From the NCBI GenBank assembly GCA_964588535.1, contig CAZPQA010000006.1:1-64000 (forward strand): a stretch of DNA of 64,000 nucleotides. Reading direction: 5' to 3'. The DNA comes from NaphS2 sp964588535. GTDB lineage: Bacteria > Desulfobacterota > DSM-4660 > Desulfatiglandales > Desulfatiglandaceae. A model generated the notes under the pieces. The model was not told the DNA's origin and did no database searches. It worked only from the letters and a program-made list of their open reading frames with translations. How positions within the stretch are numbered: position 1 is the first letter of the stretch; each line of letters opens with the position of its first letter. Shown in pieces: positions 55,525-63,055 of the stretch. The translations under genes and the position numbers were made by a program.

Positions 55525-56958
55525 TCATGATCCGATCCATTCCGCCAGGGACGGCGGAGGTTGGAGCATTTTTGAAAAGGGCGCCCATTCACATTGGGCT
55601 GTGAGTTCTACACCCTCCTGAATCACTGAAACCGGTCTGTCCGATGAAACCACCACCACGATGACCTGTCGGTGCTCGGCGCTGAAACGAAGGGCTGAGT
55701 TGAAACGGGCCCCCCGTGCTCGGTCTTCCCCTGGAACAGTGCTGCCATGAAGTAAACAGGCAAATCCATGGAGGTGAAGGTTTCCTCGCAGATGAAGCGC
55801 CCCATCCACTTTTGCCAGGGATTTGGCCAGGTTCAGTAATCGGTTTTTTTGAAGATCAATGGGTTGTTCCAGTTGCTGACCCGATAGGGTCACCGGATCG
55901 GGGGTGAGATCAATAACCAGGGTGCAGCCATGTTTTTCTTTGCCCGCATCGTGGACGATGGCTGTGATGATTTTGAATAGGGTGTGTCGATCGGATGTAT
56001 CCATGGGGAATTCAAGGAGGGCCTCTTCAAGATTTACCAGGTTGGGTTTTCGGGTGGATGAATAGAGGTTTCCATCTGAAAAACTGCAAATGGGAAGGCC
56101 CGAAAGTCTAAGGAAACCGAAATCTCCTCGAAAATCCGCAGTGGATCTTCGTTTCGGCATTTCGCCCGCCGCGATGCCCACCACATGATTCCCGAAGGAA
56201 ACCAGTTTGCGGTCGGAATATTCCACGGCCTGAAGCAGTTTTCGCACATGTTTGTGGTTCTTGAGACTCGGTCGTTCATGGAGTGGAAAGCGCACAAGGA
56301 AGTCCACCTTGGCCAAATCGTCGGGTGCAATAAAGACCAGTTTTCCCCGTGCCCAGGCCCCTTCTTCACGGGTTTTTGAGATGCTCAGGATTACATCCAG
56401 GATGGGCAGCACAAAGATTTTGATGTCCCAGCCGAACATGATGCAGATTTCATCGAGAATATAGTCGCGTACGGCGTGCGTTGCGTACTCCCGCAGGAGG
56501 TAACCGGATGTGGCGGAGTAAAAGGGCCCTTCAATGGTGAAATCCAGGGAAAGGAGGAATGCCGCATGTTCAAGCCATCGTTCCGTAGGGCCGATGGAAC
56601 AGACATCCGGGTGATGTTCGGTGAACCACATCTGGTAATAAACGGAGCGTGTTCTGGCCCCCCGGGAGATAAGTCCCGACAGCTCCAGATTCTTTTCCAG
56701 AAAGATCTGGCCCAGGTGTTTAATGCCTTTTGTGGCTTCTCTGTCTGCGCGCCATGTATGCGTGTCCAGGTAGATTTCCTTGAGCATGGGCTCATGGCCC
56801 CTGAGAAGGTCCTGGGGGTCGTAAACGGAAATCGGGTCATCGGGTTTTTCCGCATAAATGACGGCTGCCCGACTGGGACCGGAGAAGTTGCTGAGCCCCT
56901 GGCGTAATCCGTCCAGGATGTTGAACAGGCAGAGGTTTTTGGATGAATCGGTCAGCAT
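55525..56958 (-). CDS. Divergent DisA-nucleotide-binding-domain protein
   Basis: A 477-residue protein whose C-terminal part resembles the diadenylate cyclase (DisA_N) fold: VDGALHLRGN at 384-393 corresponds to the DGA motif, and RGARFNSALRF at 415-425 stands where active cyclases have GTRHRA. The usual RHR is thus RFN, so cyclase activity is doubtful and a nucleotide-sensor role is more likely. The first 370 residues are not a domain I can name. AAAGGAT precedes the ATG. It follows DUF1345 by 15 bases. Confidence 0.68.
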   Translation of the reverse strand: MLTDSSKNLCLFNILDGLRQGLSNFSGPSRAAVIYAEKPDDPISVYDPQDLLRGHEPMLKEIYLDTHTWRADREATKGIKHLGQIFLEKNLELSGLISRGARTRSVYYQMWFTEHHPDVCSIGPTERWLEHAAFLLSLDFTIEGPFYSATSGYLLREYATHAVRDYILDEICIMFGWDIKIFVLPILDVILSISKTREEGAWARGKLVFIAPDDLAKVDFLVRFPLHERPSLKNHKHVRKLLQAVEYSDRKLVSFGNHVVGIAAGEMPKRRSTADFRGDFGFLRLSGLPICSFSDGNLYSSTRKPNLVNLEEALLEFPMDTSDRHTLFKIITAIVHDAGKEKHGCTLVIDLTPDPVTLSGQQLEQPIDLQKNRLLNLAKSLAKVDGALHLRGNLHLHGFACLLHGSTVPGEDRARGARFNSALRFSAEHRQVIVVVVSSDRPVSVIQEGVELTAQCEWAPFSKMLQPPPSLAEWIGS

Positions 56959-56973
56959 GAAATATCCTTTATG

Positions 56974-57654
56974 TTATGCAAGATTGGATACCACATTGAC
57001 CACCAGTCCGATCACCAGGACTACGAAAATAAAGGAAAGAATGGAATGGACGAGTGTTAGTCTGCGCATGGGGGTACTGGTTACGTTTACGTCGGAAGTC
57101 TGGAAACACATGGCAATGGTGAAGGAGTAGTACATGAAATCCCAGTAGTCCACGAGCTTATCACCCGGAAATTCTAAACCTTTCTTATAATTCCCCGTTG
57201 ACCCGTCATCCATCTCATCATAATAGAGCCGGGCGTAATGGATCGCAAAAAACGTATGCAGTAAAAACCAGGCAGAGAAAATGGCTACAGCGCAGAGTCC
57301 CAGGTGAAAATTTGCGGGATCCACTTTCCATTTCGCACCGTCATTCAACATGAAAGCGACAGCCACCATGGATGCTCCGGAAATGAGTACCGTCAATGTC
57401 AGGGTTGCCATATTGCTCGGTTCTTGTATTTGAGCACGACGCATCGTCTGTTTGGCATCGGCTTTCTTCATCATGATGAGGATAACAGCAAGTAGAAAAA
57501 GCACCCCCAGGTCCCAGGCCAGAAGCAATCGGATTTCAGATTTTGTTCCATGTGGGAGAAACAGGTAGGCGAGCAAACCGATGACAACAGCCAGTATGAG
57601 CCTTATGCTGGGATTGGCAACTGCGGTAAAGGTTTTTGAAACCACGGAGATCAC
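56974..57654 (-). CDS. DUF1345 membrane protein
   Basis: A 226-residue inner-membrane protein of the DUF1345 family with six predicted spans. The conserved block YYDEMDDG...FPGD then DYWDFMYYSFTIAMCFQTSDV is present. The start is GTG with AAAGG upstream, and the gene begins two bases after the DUF454-fusion stop, so the two are coupled. Function unknown. Confidence 0.85.
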   Translation of the reverse strand: MISVVSKTFTAVANPSIRLILAVVIGLLAYLFLPHGTKSEIRLLLAWDLGVLFLLAVILIMMKKADAKQTMRRAQIQEPSNMATLTLTVLISGASMVAVAFMLNDGAKWKVDPANFHLGLCAVAIFSAWFLLHTFFAIHYARLYYDEMDDGSTGNYKKGLEFPGDKLVDYWDFMYYSFTIAMCFQTSDVNVTSTPMRRLTLVHSILSFIFVVLVIGLVVNVVSNLA

Positions 57655-57656
57655 CT

Positions 57657-58397
57657 TTAATTGATCTTCGCAGGGATTTCCCGACGTTCAGGGGCTGCAA
57701 TAAGCGGATCGGCTGTTTTGATCCGCAGGATATAGAGGGTCACAACGATGCCAACCAGGAATAAAACCAATCTCAGGGTTGTGCCGGTCAGGAAGAAAAT
57801 CATGGAGCCTGTTATGGAAAGCCACATGAATACAATGGCCCGGCGTTTTGTTTTGAGCGGAAGCCCCTTGCCCTTTTGAAAGTTATCGATCAATCGGCCC
57901 AGAGGCCCGAAACTGACGAGCCGGTTATAAAACCTGGGGGATCCTCTCCAGTAACAGAAACCGGCCAGCAGGAACAGAGGAACCGTGGGCAGCAGCGGTA
58001 GAAAAACACCCGCTATGCCGACGCCCACGGATATACCCCCCGCCAGATTCCAGAGCCTGCGAATGTTTTTCTTTTTTCTGTCATTCAGGGAAGGGGGATG
58101 CTGAATAGCGGTTGTTTCTTTTACCGTGGGAAGGGGGATGTCCGATGGAAATACTTCCTCACGGGTGATTTGTTGCAGCGTATCCAGCAAAAACTCCTTT
58201 TTAACAATTTCCGGGTCATAACAAAGGGTGATGCTGCCACAAAAATGACTGGCGCGCACATGGGTGATACCCTTTTCATCAGACAAACGCGTGGTGATAA
58301 GGCTGATCGGTTCTTTCCGGCCTGCCAGTGCGGGAAATGCCACACGGAGTCGCCCGGGAAGAGAATGTTTGATGTGATACGGTCGATTTTTTTCCAT
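57657..58397 (-). CDS. HMA2-like domain fused to DUF454 membrane domain
   Basis: A 246-residue protein. Residues 1-75 form a ferredoxin-like HMA2-type fold with HSLPGRLRVAFP and the CGSITLCYDP strand; it lacks the CxxC of classical HMA domains. Residues 115-235 are a DUF454 (YbaN-like) domain with several spans. The pairing puts a metal-domain relative on a small membrane protein. It shares its N-terminal fold with the proteins at 60618 and 61692. Confidence 0.72.
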   Translation of the reverse strand: MEKNRPYHIKHSLPGRLRVAFPALAGRKEPISLITTRLSDEKGITHVRASHFCGSITLCYDPEIVKKEFLLDTLQQITREEVFPSDIPLPTVKETTAIQHPPSLNDRKKKNIRRLWNLAGGISVGVGIAGVFLPLLPTVPLFLLAGFCYWRGSPRFYNRLVSFGPLGRLIDNFQKGKGLPLKTKRRAIVFMWLSITGSMIFFLTGTTLRLVLFLVGIVVTLYILRIKTADPLIAAPERREIPAKIN

Positions 58398-58411
58398 TAA
58401 GAGGCCTCATT

Positions 58412-59494
58412 TTATAGGGCAAGTAGCAGGGTTGTCCCGACATCGGCCGCCATCAGCTTCCAGATATCGATGGCGACATGTTCAATTTTCGATAAACTGC
58501 TGTCCATTGTCTGCATTCCGCCAGCGCCCTTCTGGATTTCGCCACGCACCTTGTGCAACTGATTATTCTGAATCATTTCAGCAATCTTCTCGTTGGTGAA
58601 CATGATTTCCATGGCGGTTTCGGTGCCCGTATGATCCTCCACGGGAACCAGGTGCTGCCAGATCAGTGCCTTGAGGACCCTGGACAAATGGGTCCGCACA
58701 TACGCCTGCCGGTCTTCGGGAAAGAAGTCAAAAAGCTTCCGAATGGCCCATTCCGAACCCCCGAAGCTGATACTGCTGGTCAGCACCAGATGGCTTTCAG
58801 CGGCGTTCATGGCCATGGTGAGGGTTTCCGGCCCATCAATTTCGGTAAATAAAATGACGTCCATATCGCTCCGCATGGCCGTTCGGATGCCGCCGGCATA
58901 GTCTTTTGCGTGCAGGCCGATTTCACGCTGAAAAATCAGCGAAGATTTGGACTTGTAAGCGAAACGAATCGGGTCTTCAATGGTAACGATCCCTTTTTGT
59001 AAATGGGTATTGATATGGTCGATTATGGATGCAATGGTTATGGCTTTTCCGGAATTGGCCTTGCCGGTAATCAGGACCAATCCCCTGTCAAGAGCGGCGA
59101 TTTTCTCAAGAGGATCAACCGGTCCCATATCCTTGAAGGAAGGGATACGGGTGGGTATTAACCGGCAGGCGGCACCGATACCCTCATCCGTTAGAACCAT
59201 TATAATCTGGATATTGCCCGCCCCTTTGGTTTCATACGTCAACTCAATTTCCATCCGGTTTTCAAAATCCTGCTGCTGCTTCGGAGTCAGGACGGAATAG
59301 AAAAGATCCTCAATCCTTTTTGCTTTTATGATGGGATATTCCGTCAGTTTTTTCAATTTCCCGTGAACCTTTAAGACCGGATGGTTGCCGGCGGCCAGGT
59401 AAAGGTCCGAAGCCTTCTCTTGTCTGGCAAGGACAAACAGGGCATCAATTTTTGATCCGGATTTACCCAGCGGCTGATGTTGTGAATTGCTCAT
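58412..59494 (-). CDS. PilT-like ATPase A, defective Walker A
   Basis: A 360-residue protein of the type IV pilus retraction-motor family. The N-terminal PAS-like and RecA-like parts align well with PilT. Walker A is GKANSGKA (144-151), with Ala in place of Ser/Thr. The Asp box TIEDPI and Walker B DVILFTEID keep their acidic residues. The His box reads HLVLTSSISF rather than containing HTN. AAAGGAGG before the ATG at 59494 sets the start. No pilin or assembly genes are nearby. It ends 14 bases before the HMA2-DUF454 start. Confidence 0.82.
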   Translation of the reverse strand: MSNSQHQPLGKSGSKIDALFVLARQEKASDLYLAAGNHPVLKVHGKLKKLTEYPIIKAKRIEDLFYSVLTPKQQQDFENRMEIELTYETKGAGNIQIIMVLTDEGIGAACRLIPTRIPSFKDMGPVDPLEKIAALDRGLVLITGKANSGKAITIASIIDHINTHLQKGIVTIEDPIRFAYKSKSSLIFQREIGLHAKDYAGGIRTAMRSDMDVILFTEIDGPETLTMAMNAAESHLVLTSSISFGGSEWAIRKLFDFFPEDRQAYVRTHLSRVLKALIWQHLVPVEDHTGTETAMEIMFTNEKIAEMIQNNQLHKVRGEIQKGAGGMQTMDSSLSKIEHVAIDIWKLMAADVGTTLLLAL

Positions 59495-59521
59495 AAAGCC
59501 TCCTTTTCGCCCCACGAACCG

Positions 59522-60598
59522 TCAGAATGCGGCTTTAGCCGAATATACGTAATGGGTTAACATGGCGGTTTGAAAATCGTCAATGATATCTTCTCCCACG
59601 AGGGATTTTTTTCTTAAAGAATTAAGCGCCTGATACATGGTCTGCATGCCGTTGAAACGCCCTGCCGCCATGGTCGGACGAACAAGGTGGAGTTCTCCAT
59701 CCCGGCTGAGAAGGCGGGTTATGACCGGATCGTTGATGAGGATTTCCACAGCCGGTGTCAATTCCCGGGAATCCTTCAAAGGGAAAAGATGCTGCCAGGT
59801 GGCACCGCGCAATACGCCGGCCAGAAGGCGTCTTTGGTTTTTTCGCACAGCGGCGGGGAAGGCATCTATAATGCCTTTCAATACTTCCGCCACCCCGCCG
59901 TTTGAGGCCACAGAAACCAGCACCAGAAGCCCTTCAGCCGCTGCGGAAGTGGCAGTGGGGATGATTTCTTCGGGCTGCATACCGTCCATGACAAGCACCT
60001 CCGCTGTTTGCATAAAGGTGTTGCTCAGGCATTTTTCCCATGGGATACCGGGAGAAGAAAATGGGATTTGTTCAATAAACGATTGCCTGTTGGTATGGAT
60101 AAACTCAACCGGTTGTTCAATGGTGATAATGGATTTCTGAAAATAGTGATTGATGTGGTTGATGAGTGAGGCCAATGTTGTGGTTTTTCCCGAACCGGCA
60201 CGGCCGATGACCAGTATGAGACCGCCGCCGGCTGAAACCATGCGCTTGAGAACGGGTGGCAATCCGAGGCTGTCAAATTCGGGAATGTTCAGGGGGATTA
60301 AGCGGCAAACCATGCAAGGCCCCTTACGTTCATTGGCAAGGACAATCCGAAGGCGCCCCATGCCTCGGATCGTGCGGGCATCAATCAGCTCCCCGCGGGA
60401 TTCAAACTCGGACCATTTTTCAGGCGAAAGGACCTCACGCGCAAGTCCGGCGATTTTCGATTTGTTTAAGTTCTTCTGCTTCTGAAGGGGTTTCAAGGCG
60501 CCGTTTATCTTCAGGAAAGGGGGAGAGCCGACGCTGAAATAGATATCGGTGGCTTTTTCTCGCTGAGCAACCTGGAAATATTCCTTTATTGTGGCCAT
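59522..60598 (-). CDS. PilT-like ATPase B, defective Walker B
   Basis: A 358-residue paralogue of the downstream ATPase. Here Walker A is intact as GRAGSGKTTT (132-139), but the Asp box is TIEQPV, and Walker B reads EVLVMDGMQP where PilT has a GEMRD motif, so the Glu and Asp are missing. The His box is LVLVSVASNGG, without His. The losses are complementary to those of its neighbour, 27 bases away. It probably forms hetero-hexamers with it. No strong ribosome site precedes the ATG. Confidence 0.82.
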   Translation of the reverse strand: MATIKEYFQVAQREKATDIYFSVGSPPFLKINGALKPLQKQKNLNKSKIAGLAREVLSPEKWSEFESRGELIDARTIRGMGRLRIVLANERKGPCMVCRLIPLNIPEFDSLGLPPVLKRMVSAGGGLILVIGRAGSGKTTTLASLINHINHYFQKSIITIEQPVEFIHTNRQSFIEQIPFSSPGIPWEKCLSNTFMQTAEVLVMDGMQPEEIIPTATSAAAEGLLVLVSVASNGGVAEVLKGIIDAFPAAVRKNQRRLLAGVLRGATWQHLFPLKDSRELTPAVEILINDPVITRLLSRDGELHLVRPTMAAGRFNGMQTMYQALNSLRKKSLVGEDIIDDFQTAMLTHYVYSAKAAF

Positions 60599-60617
60599 AA
60601 CCCAGTCAGGCGTTCTA

Positions 60618-61262
60618 TCAGAGTGCTTCAGGTAAACTGGACGGCGCCTTTTCAGGCAGCTTCATCTGTTCAGCACCGGTTGCTTCCGAAAGTAATGGGC
60701 AAACCGTGGCATCCGTTTCTCTATGATCATGCTTCAGCAGATGAAATGAGGTAACGCCAAAAGTCAGCAGAACCAGCCAGGCGGGTGTTGCCCAGGCGGG
60801 AGCCAGAACCAGGGCGGCGATGCCTGTGGCGACGGAAGTTACCGGCACGGCGGTCCGCATGTCAACCGTGTTCCCTGACATGTTCTTTACTGCCTGGTCC
60901 AGATTCTGTGAAACCGTAAGGATCTTATCACGCACCACCACATCCATTCTGGCCTTATCACCATAACAGAGAGCTTCTTTGATATCTTCCATTCGATCTG
61001 AAAACTCAGGATCATTGGTGATGTTCGTGAGGACGCGGCTCATTTCCTTCAGAATAATCTCTACATCAATATCTTGTTTGAAAAAGACGGTGATCGATTG
61101 AGAATGAGGATTCAGACTGGCCTTCTTGATTTCCCGGATCTCACGCAATCCAGCTTCAAGTACAAAGAAAAAAACTTTCGGATCAAATCCGGAATCAACC
61201 TTTATTCTTGCTCTGCCTGAAATGAAATGAATGACTTTCAGCTTGACTTTCATGCTTTTCAT
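60618..61262 (-). CDS. HMA2-like domain protein with membrane segment
   Basis: A 214-residue protein. Residues 1-75 have an HMA2-like pattern (VIHFISGRARIKV and the SITVFF strand), without a CxxC. A helical middle contains MEDIKEALCYGDKARMD. One or two membrane spans lie at about 140-178 in the Ala/Val/Leu-rich stretch before HLLKHD. The C-terminus is a short polar tail. It probably binds the membrane near the P-type ATPase. No strong ribosome site was seen before the ATG. Confidence 0.62.
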   Translation of the reverse strand: MKSMKVKLKVIHFISGRARIKVDSGFDPKVFFFVLEAGLREIREIKKASLNPHSQSITVFFKQDIDVEIILKEMSRVLTNITNDPEFSDRMEDIKEALCYGDKARMDVVVRDKILTVSQNLDQAVKNMSGNTVDMRTAVPVTSVATGIAALVLAPAWATPAWLVLLTFGVTSFHLLKHDHRETDATVCPLLSEATGAEQMKLPEKAPSSLPEAL

Positions 61263-61354
61263 ATTTGTTTTAGTACCTTATCACCTGGCTTTCTGTCACA
61301 AAAAACAAGAAGTTCATTGACTGAAAAACCTAAAACTTAAAACTTTAAACTTTA

Positions 61355-61378
61355 AACTTAAAACGGCGGCTTGCCGCC
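61355..61378 (-). terminator. Hairpin terminator
   Basis: On the minus strand, GGCGGC-AA-GCCGCC follows immediately after the stop of the gene at 61379 and runs into GTTTTAAGTTT. This is a strong GC stem followed by a T-rich tract, fitting a Rho-independent terminator. A run of TTTAAA-type repeats lies beyond it, to 61331. Confidence 0.6.
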
Positions 61379-61609
61379 TTAATCCATATGAACTTCTTTT
61401 TCTGCTTCCTTTTCCTTTTCGTATTCGGCCTTGCTCTCCGCAAAGAGGTCTTTGAACTTTTCGAAGCCCTCCCCAACTACGGACAAAAGATAATCCCTTA
61501 CCACAAGAAACATTTTCAGCAAAAGTTTCAGGATTGATTTTTTCGGGGCGAATTTTATGAACAGAAGAACAATCACCCCTCCGATAATCCCTGAAAGAAT
61601 TAGTCCCAT
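61379..61609 (-). CDS. One-span AESK-E protein 1
   Basis: A 76-residue protein: an N-terminal membrane span (GLILSGIIGGVIVLLFIKF), a basic stretch, and a C-terminal amphipathic tail LFAESKAEYEKEKEAEKEV. AAGGAG six bases before the ATG fixes the start. Two other proteins here (62523, 62776) share the GIVGG span and AESK-E tail. The architecture recalls PacL-type partners of metal P-type ATPases and DUF5132 proteins; that comparison is inference. Confidence 0.72.
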   Translation of the reverse strand: MGLILSGIIGGVIVLLFIKFAPKKSILKLLLKMFLVVRDYLLSVVGEGFEKFKDLFAESKAEYEKEKEAEKEVHMD

Positions 61610-61691
61610 TTAGTTTTATCTCCTTAATTTCCCAATTTGGCACCGAAAGACTGCCTGGATCATTCCGGACAAAATCTTATAGGTATCTTTT

Positions 61692-62246
61692 TCAGGATGC
61701 ATCCTTTTTCCGACGTTTATTGGAAGACGGTATGCTCATCATCTCCCGATACTTGGCCACGGTCCTGCGAGCGATGTCAATTTTTTCTGATTTCAACAGT
61801 TCTGAAATTTTTCCATCGCTGCAGGGTTTTTGGGGATCTTCATCACTGATGATCATTCGGATCCTTTCCTGAACGTCGGAAGAAACGGCAGGCTTGAAAT
61901 ACGCTGCGGCGGCGGTCTTTTTTGCTTTGACCTTGGCTTTTCTGCCCTTTTTGGAGGGCGAAACCTTTTTGGCAGCCTTGGCTTTTCCAGCCTTTGATTT
62001 ACGGCTTTTTCGCGCTTTCTTGGGCTTTGAAGGTTTTTTCTCCGACAACAGGGACAGAATATCTTCAGTTTGTATGCGCAATGGGTCATAAGATACAATC
62101 AGGCTGTTGCTGGCCGCGCTGATACGCTGTTCTGAAATTCGGTCATCATTTGACAGTTTCTCAACCAGTTCTCTGCAGTAGCCTTCTGACGCGAGCCCGG
62201 GTATTCTGACCCGCACCCTACCGGGAAGCTGATGTGCTATTTCCAT
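61692..62246 (-). CDS. HMA2-like domain fused to the sigma-54 RpoN-box DNA-binding domain
   Basis: A 184-residue protein with three parts. Residues 1-70 are HMA2-like (HQLPGRVRVRIPGL and the SLIVSYDP strand). Residues 71-115 are a Lys/Ala/Ser-rich linker like histone H1 or AlgP. Residues about 120-180 match the end of sigma-54: ISDEDPQKPCSDGKISELL, then the RpoN box ARRTVAKYRE at 159-168 and SIPSSN. All other sigma-54 regions are absent. GGGGGAA before the ATG at 62246 supports this start; a frame to 62288 adds 14 residues. It may bind -24 elements without being a sigma factor. 62247-62522 upstream holds no other gene. Confidence 0.8.
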   Translation of the reverse strand: MEIAHQLPGRVRVRIPGLASEGYCRELVEKLSNDDRISEQRISAASNSLIVSYDPLRIQTEDILSLLSEKKPSKPKKARKSRKSKAGKAKAAKKVSPSKKGRKAKVKAKKTAAAAYFKPAVSSDVQERIRMIISDEDPQKPCSDGKISELLKSEKIDIARRTVAKYREMMSIPSSNKRRKKDAS

Positions 62247-62522
62247 TTTTCCCCCATTTTTCTTGATTATCAGCTTTTGGGCACGCATAACAGATTCAGC
62301 TTGAAAAGAGGCAACCGGAAACAGAGCGCAACGTTTCAGCGTGCTTTACCATCAAGCTTGTTTCATTAACGAAGCAAGCCGGCGAGAACGCATCCGAAAC
62401 CATCCTTTAAGAACACCCCGCTACGTTCCCGACACGATGCGTCTTGAAAGCAACCGTTTCCGGATGGTCACGATTCGTTATTCTAAAACTTATTAACTTA
62501 ACCGTTCTGATCAGCCGGCGGC

Positions 62523-62741
62523 TTAAGCCTTGGCAGCCTGGGCGGCGTCAAATTCAGCTTTGCTTTCAGCCACCAGGTCTTTGGCAGAGTCCAAGGCGGA
62601 AGCACCGCCCGCGGTTAATGCGCCGGACACGGCATAGCCGGTTTTGATGACCTTCTTGGCTGCTCCCCGCAGAATCTTCGTTTTTGTCACCACCGCTACC
62701 ACAACGATGCCACCCACAATACCCAATGCAATTTCTTCCAT
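62523..62741 (-). CDS. One-span AESK-E protein 2
   Basis: A 72-residue protein: N-terminal span ALGIVGGIVVVAVVTK, a basic and Gly/Ala-rich middle, and the tail LVAESKAEFDAAQAAKA. AAAGGAGG eight bases before the ATG supports the start. It is a paralogue of the proteins at 61379 and 62776 and lies 34 bases after the latter. Confidence 0.75.
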   Translation of the reverse strand: MEEIALGIVGGIVVVAVVTKTKILRGAAKKVIKTGYAVSGALTAGGASALDSAKDLVAESKAEFDAAQAAKA

Positions 62742-62775
62742 GATTTACCTCCTTTTTTTACGTTATTATGACGTT

Positions 62776-63021
62776 TTACAGCTTTGTTTTATTGTGCAAC
62801 CTGACCTCATCCAGAGCGGCCTTCTCAGCCTCCAATTCCAATTTACTTTCCGCTGCCAGGTCTCTCAGGTTTTCAATAACCTCGACGGTACAAAATCGAA
62901 ATTTTGAAATAACCCCCTCGCCGGCTTTACCGGCCGATGCGGCTGCCGTCTGAAGACCTACACGTTTATTGGCCAGAAGTACGATTGCGCCACCCACTAT
63001 GCCCCAGAAAAATGCACCCAT
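62776..63021 (-). CDS. One-span AESK-E protein 3
   Basis: An 81-residue protein: N-terminal span FFWGIVGGAIVLLANK, an Ala/Gly/Lys middle, and the tail LAAESKLELEAEKAAL. GGAGGAG precedes the ATG. It begins 34 bases after the P-type ATPase stop, the closest of the three to it, consistent with a partner of the pump. Confidence 0.75.
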   Translation of the reverse strand: MGAFFWGIVGGAIVLLANKRVGLQTAAASAGKAGEGVISKFRFCTVEVIENLRDLAAESKLELEAEKAALDEVRLHNKTKL

Positions 63022-63055
63022 ATTGATCTCTCCTCCCCCACATTATATCAGTCCA

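Noticed and set aside
58412..60598. A type IV pilus locus.
   Set aside because: No pilin, PilB, PilC, PilQ or prepilin peptidase gene is present; only the two motor-like proteins occur.
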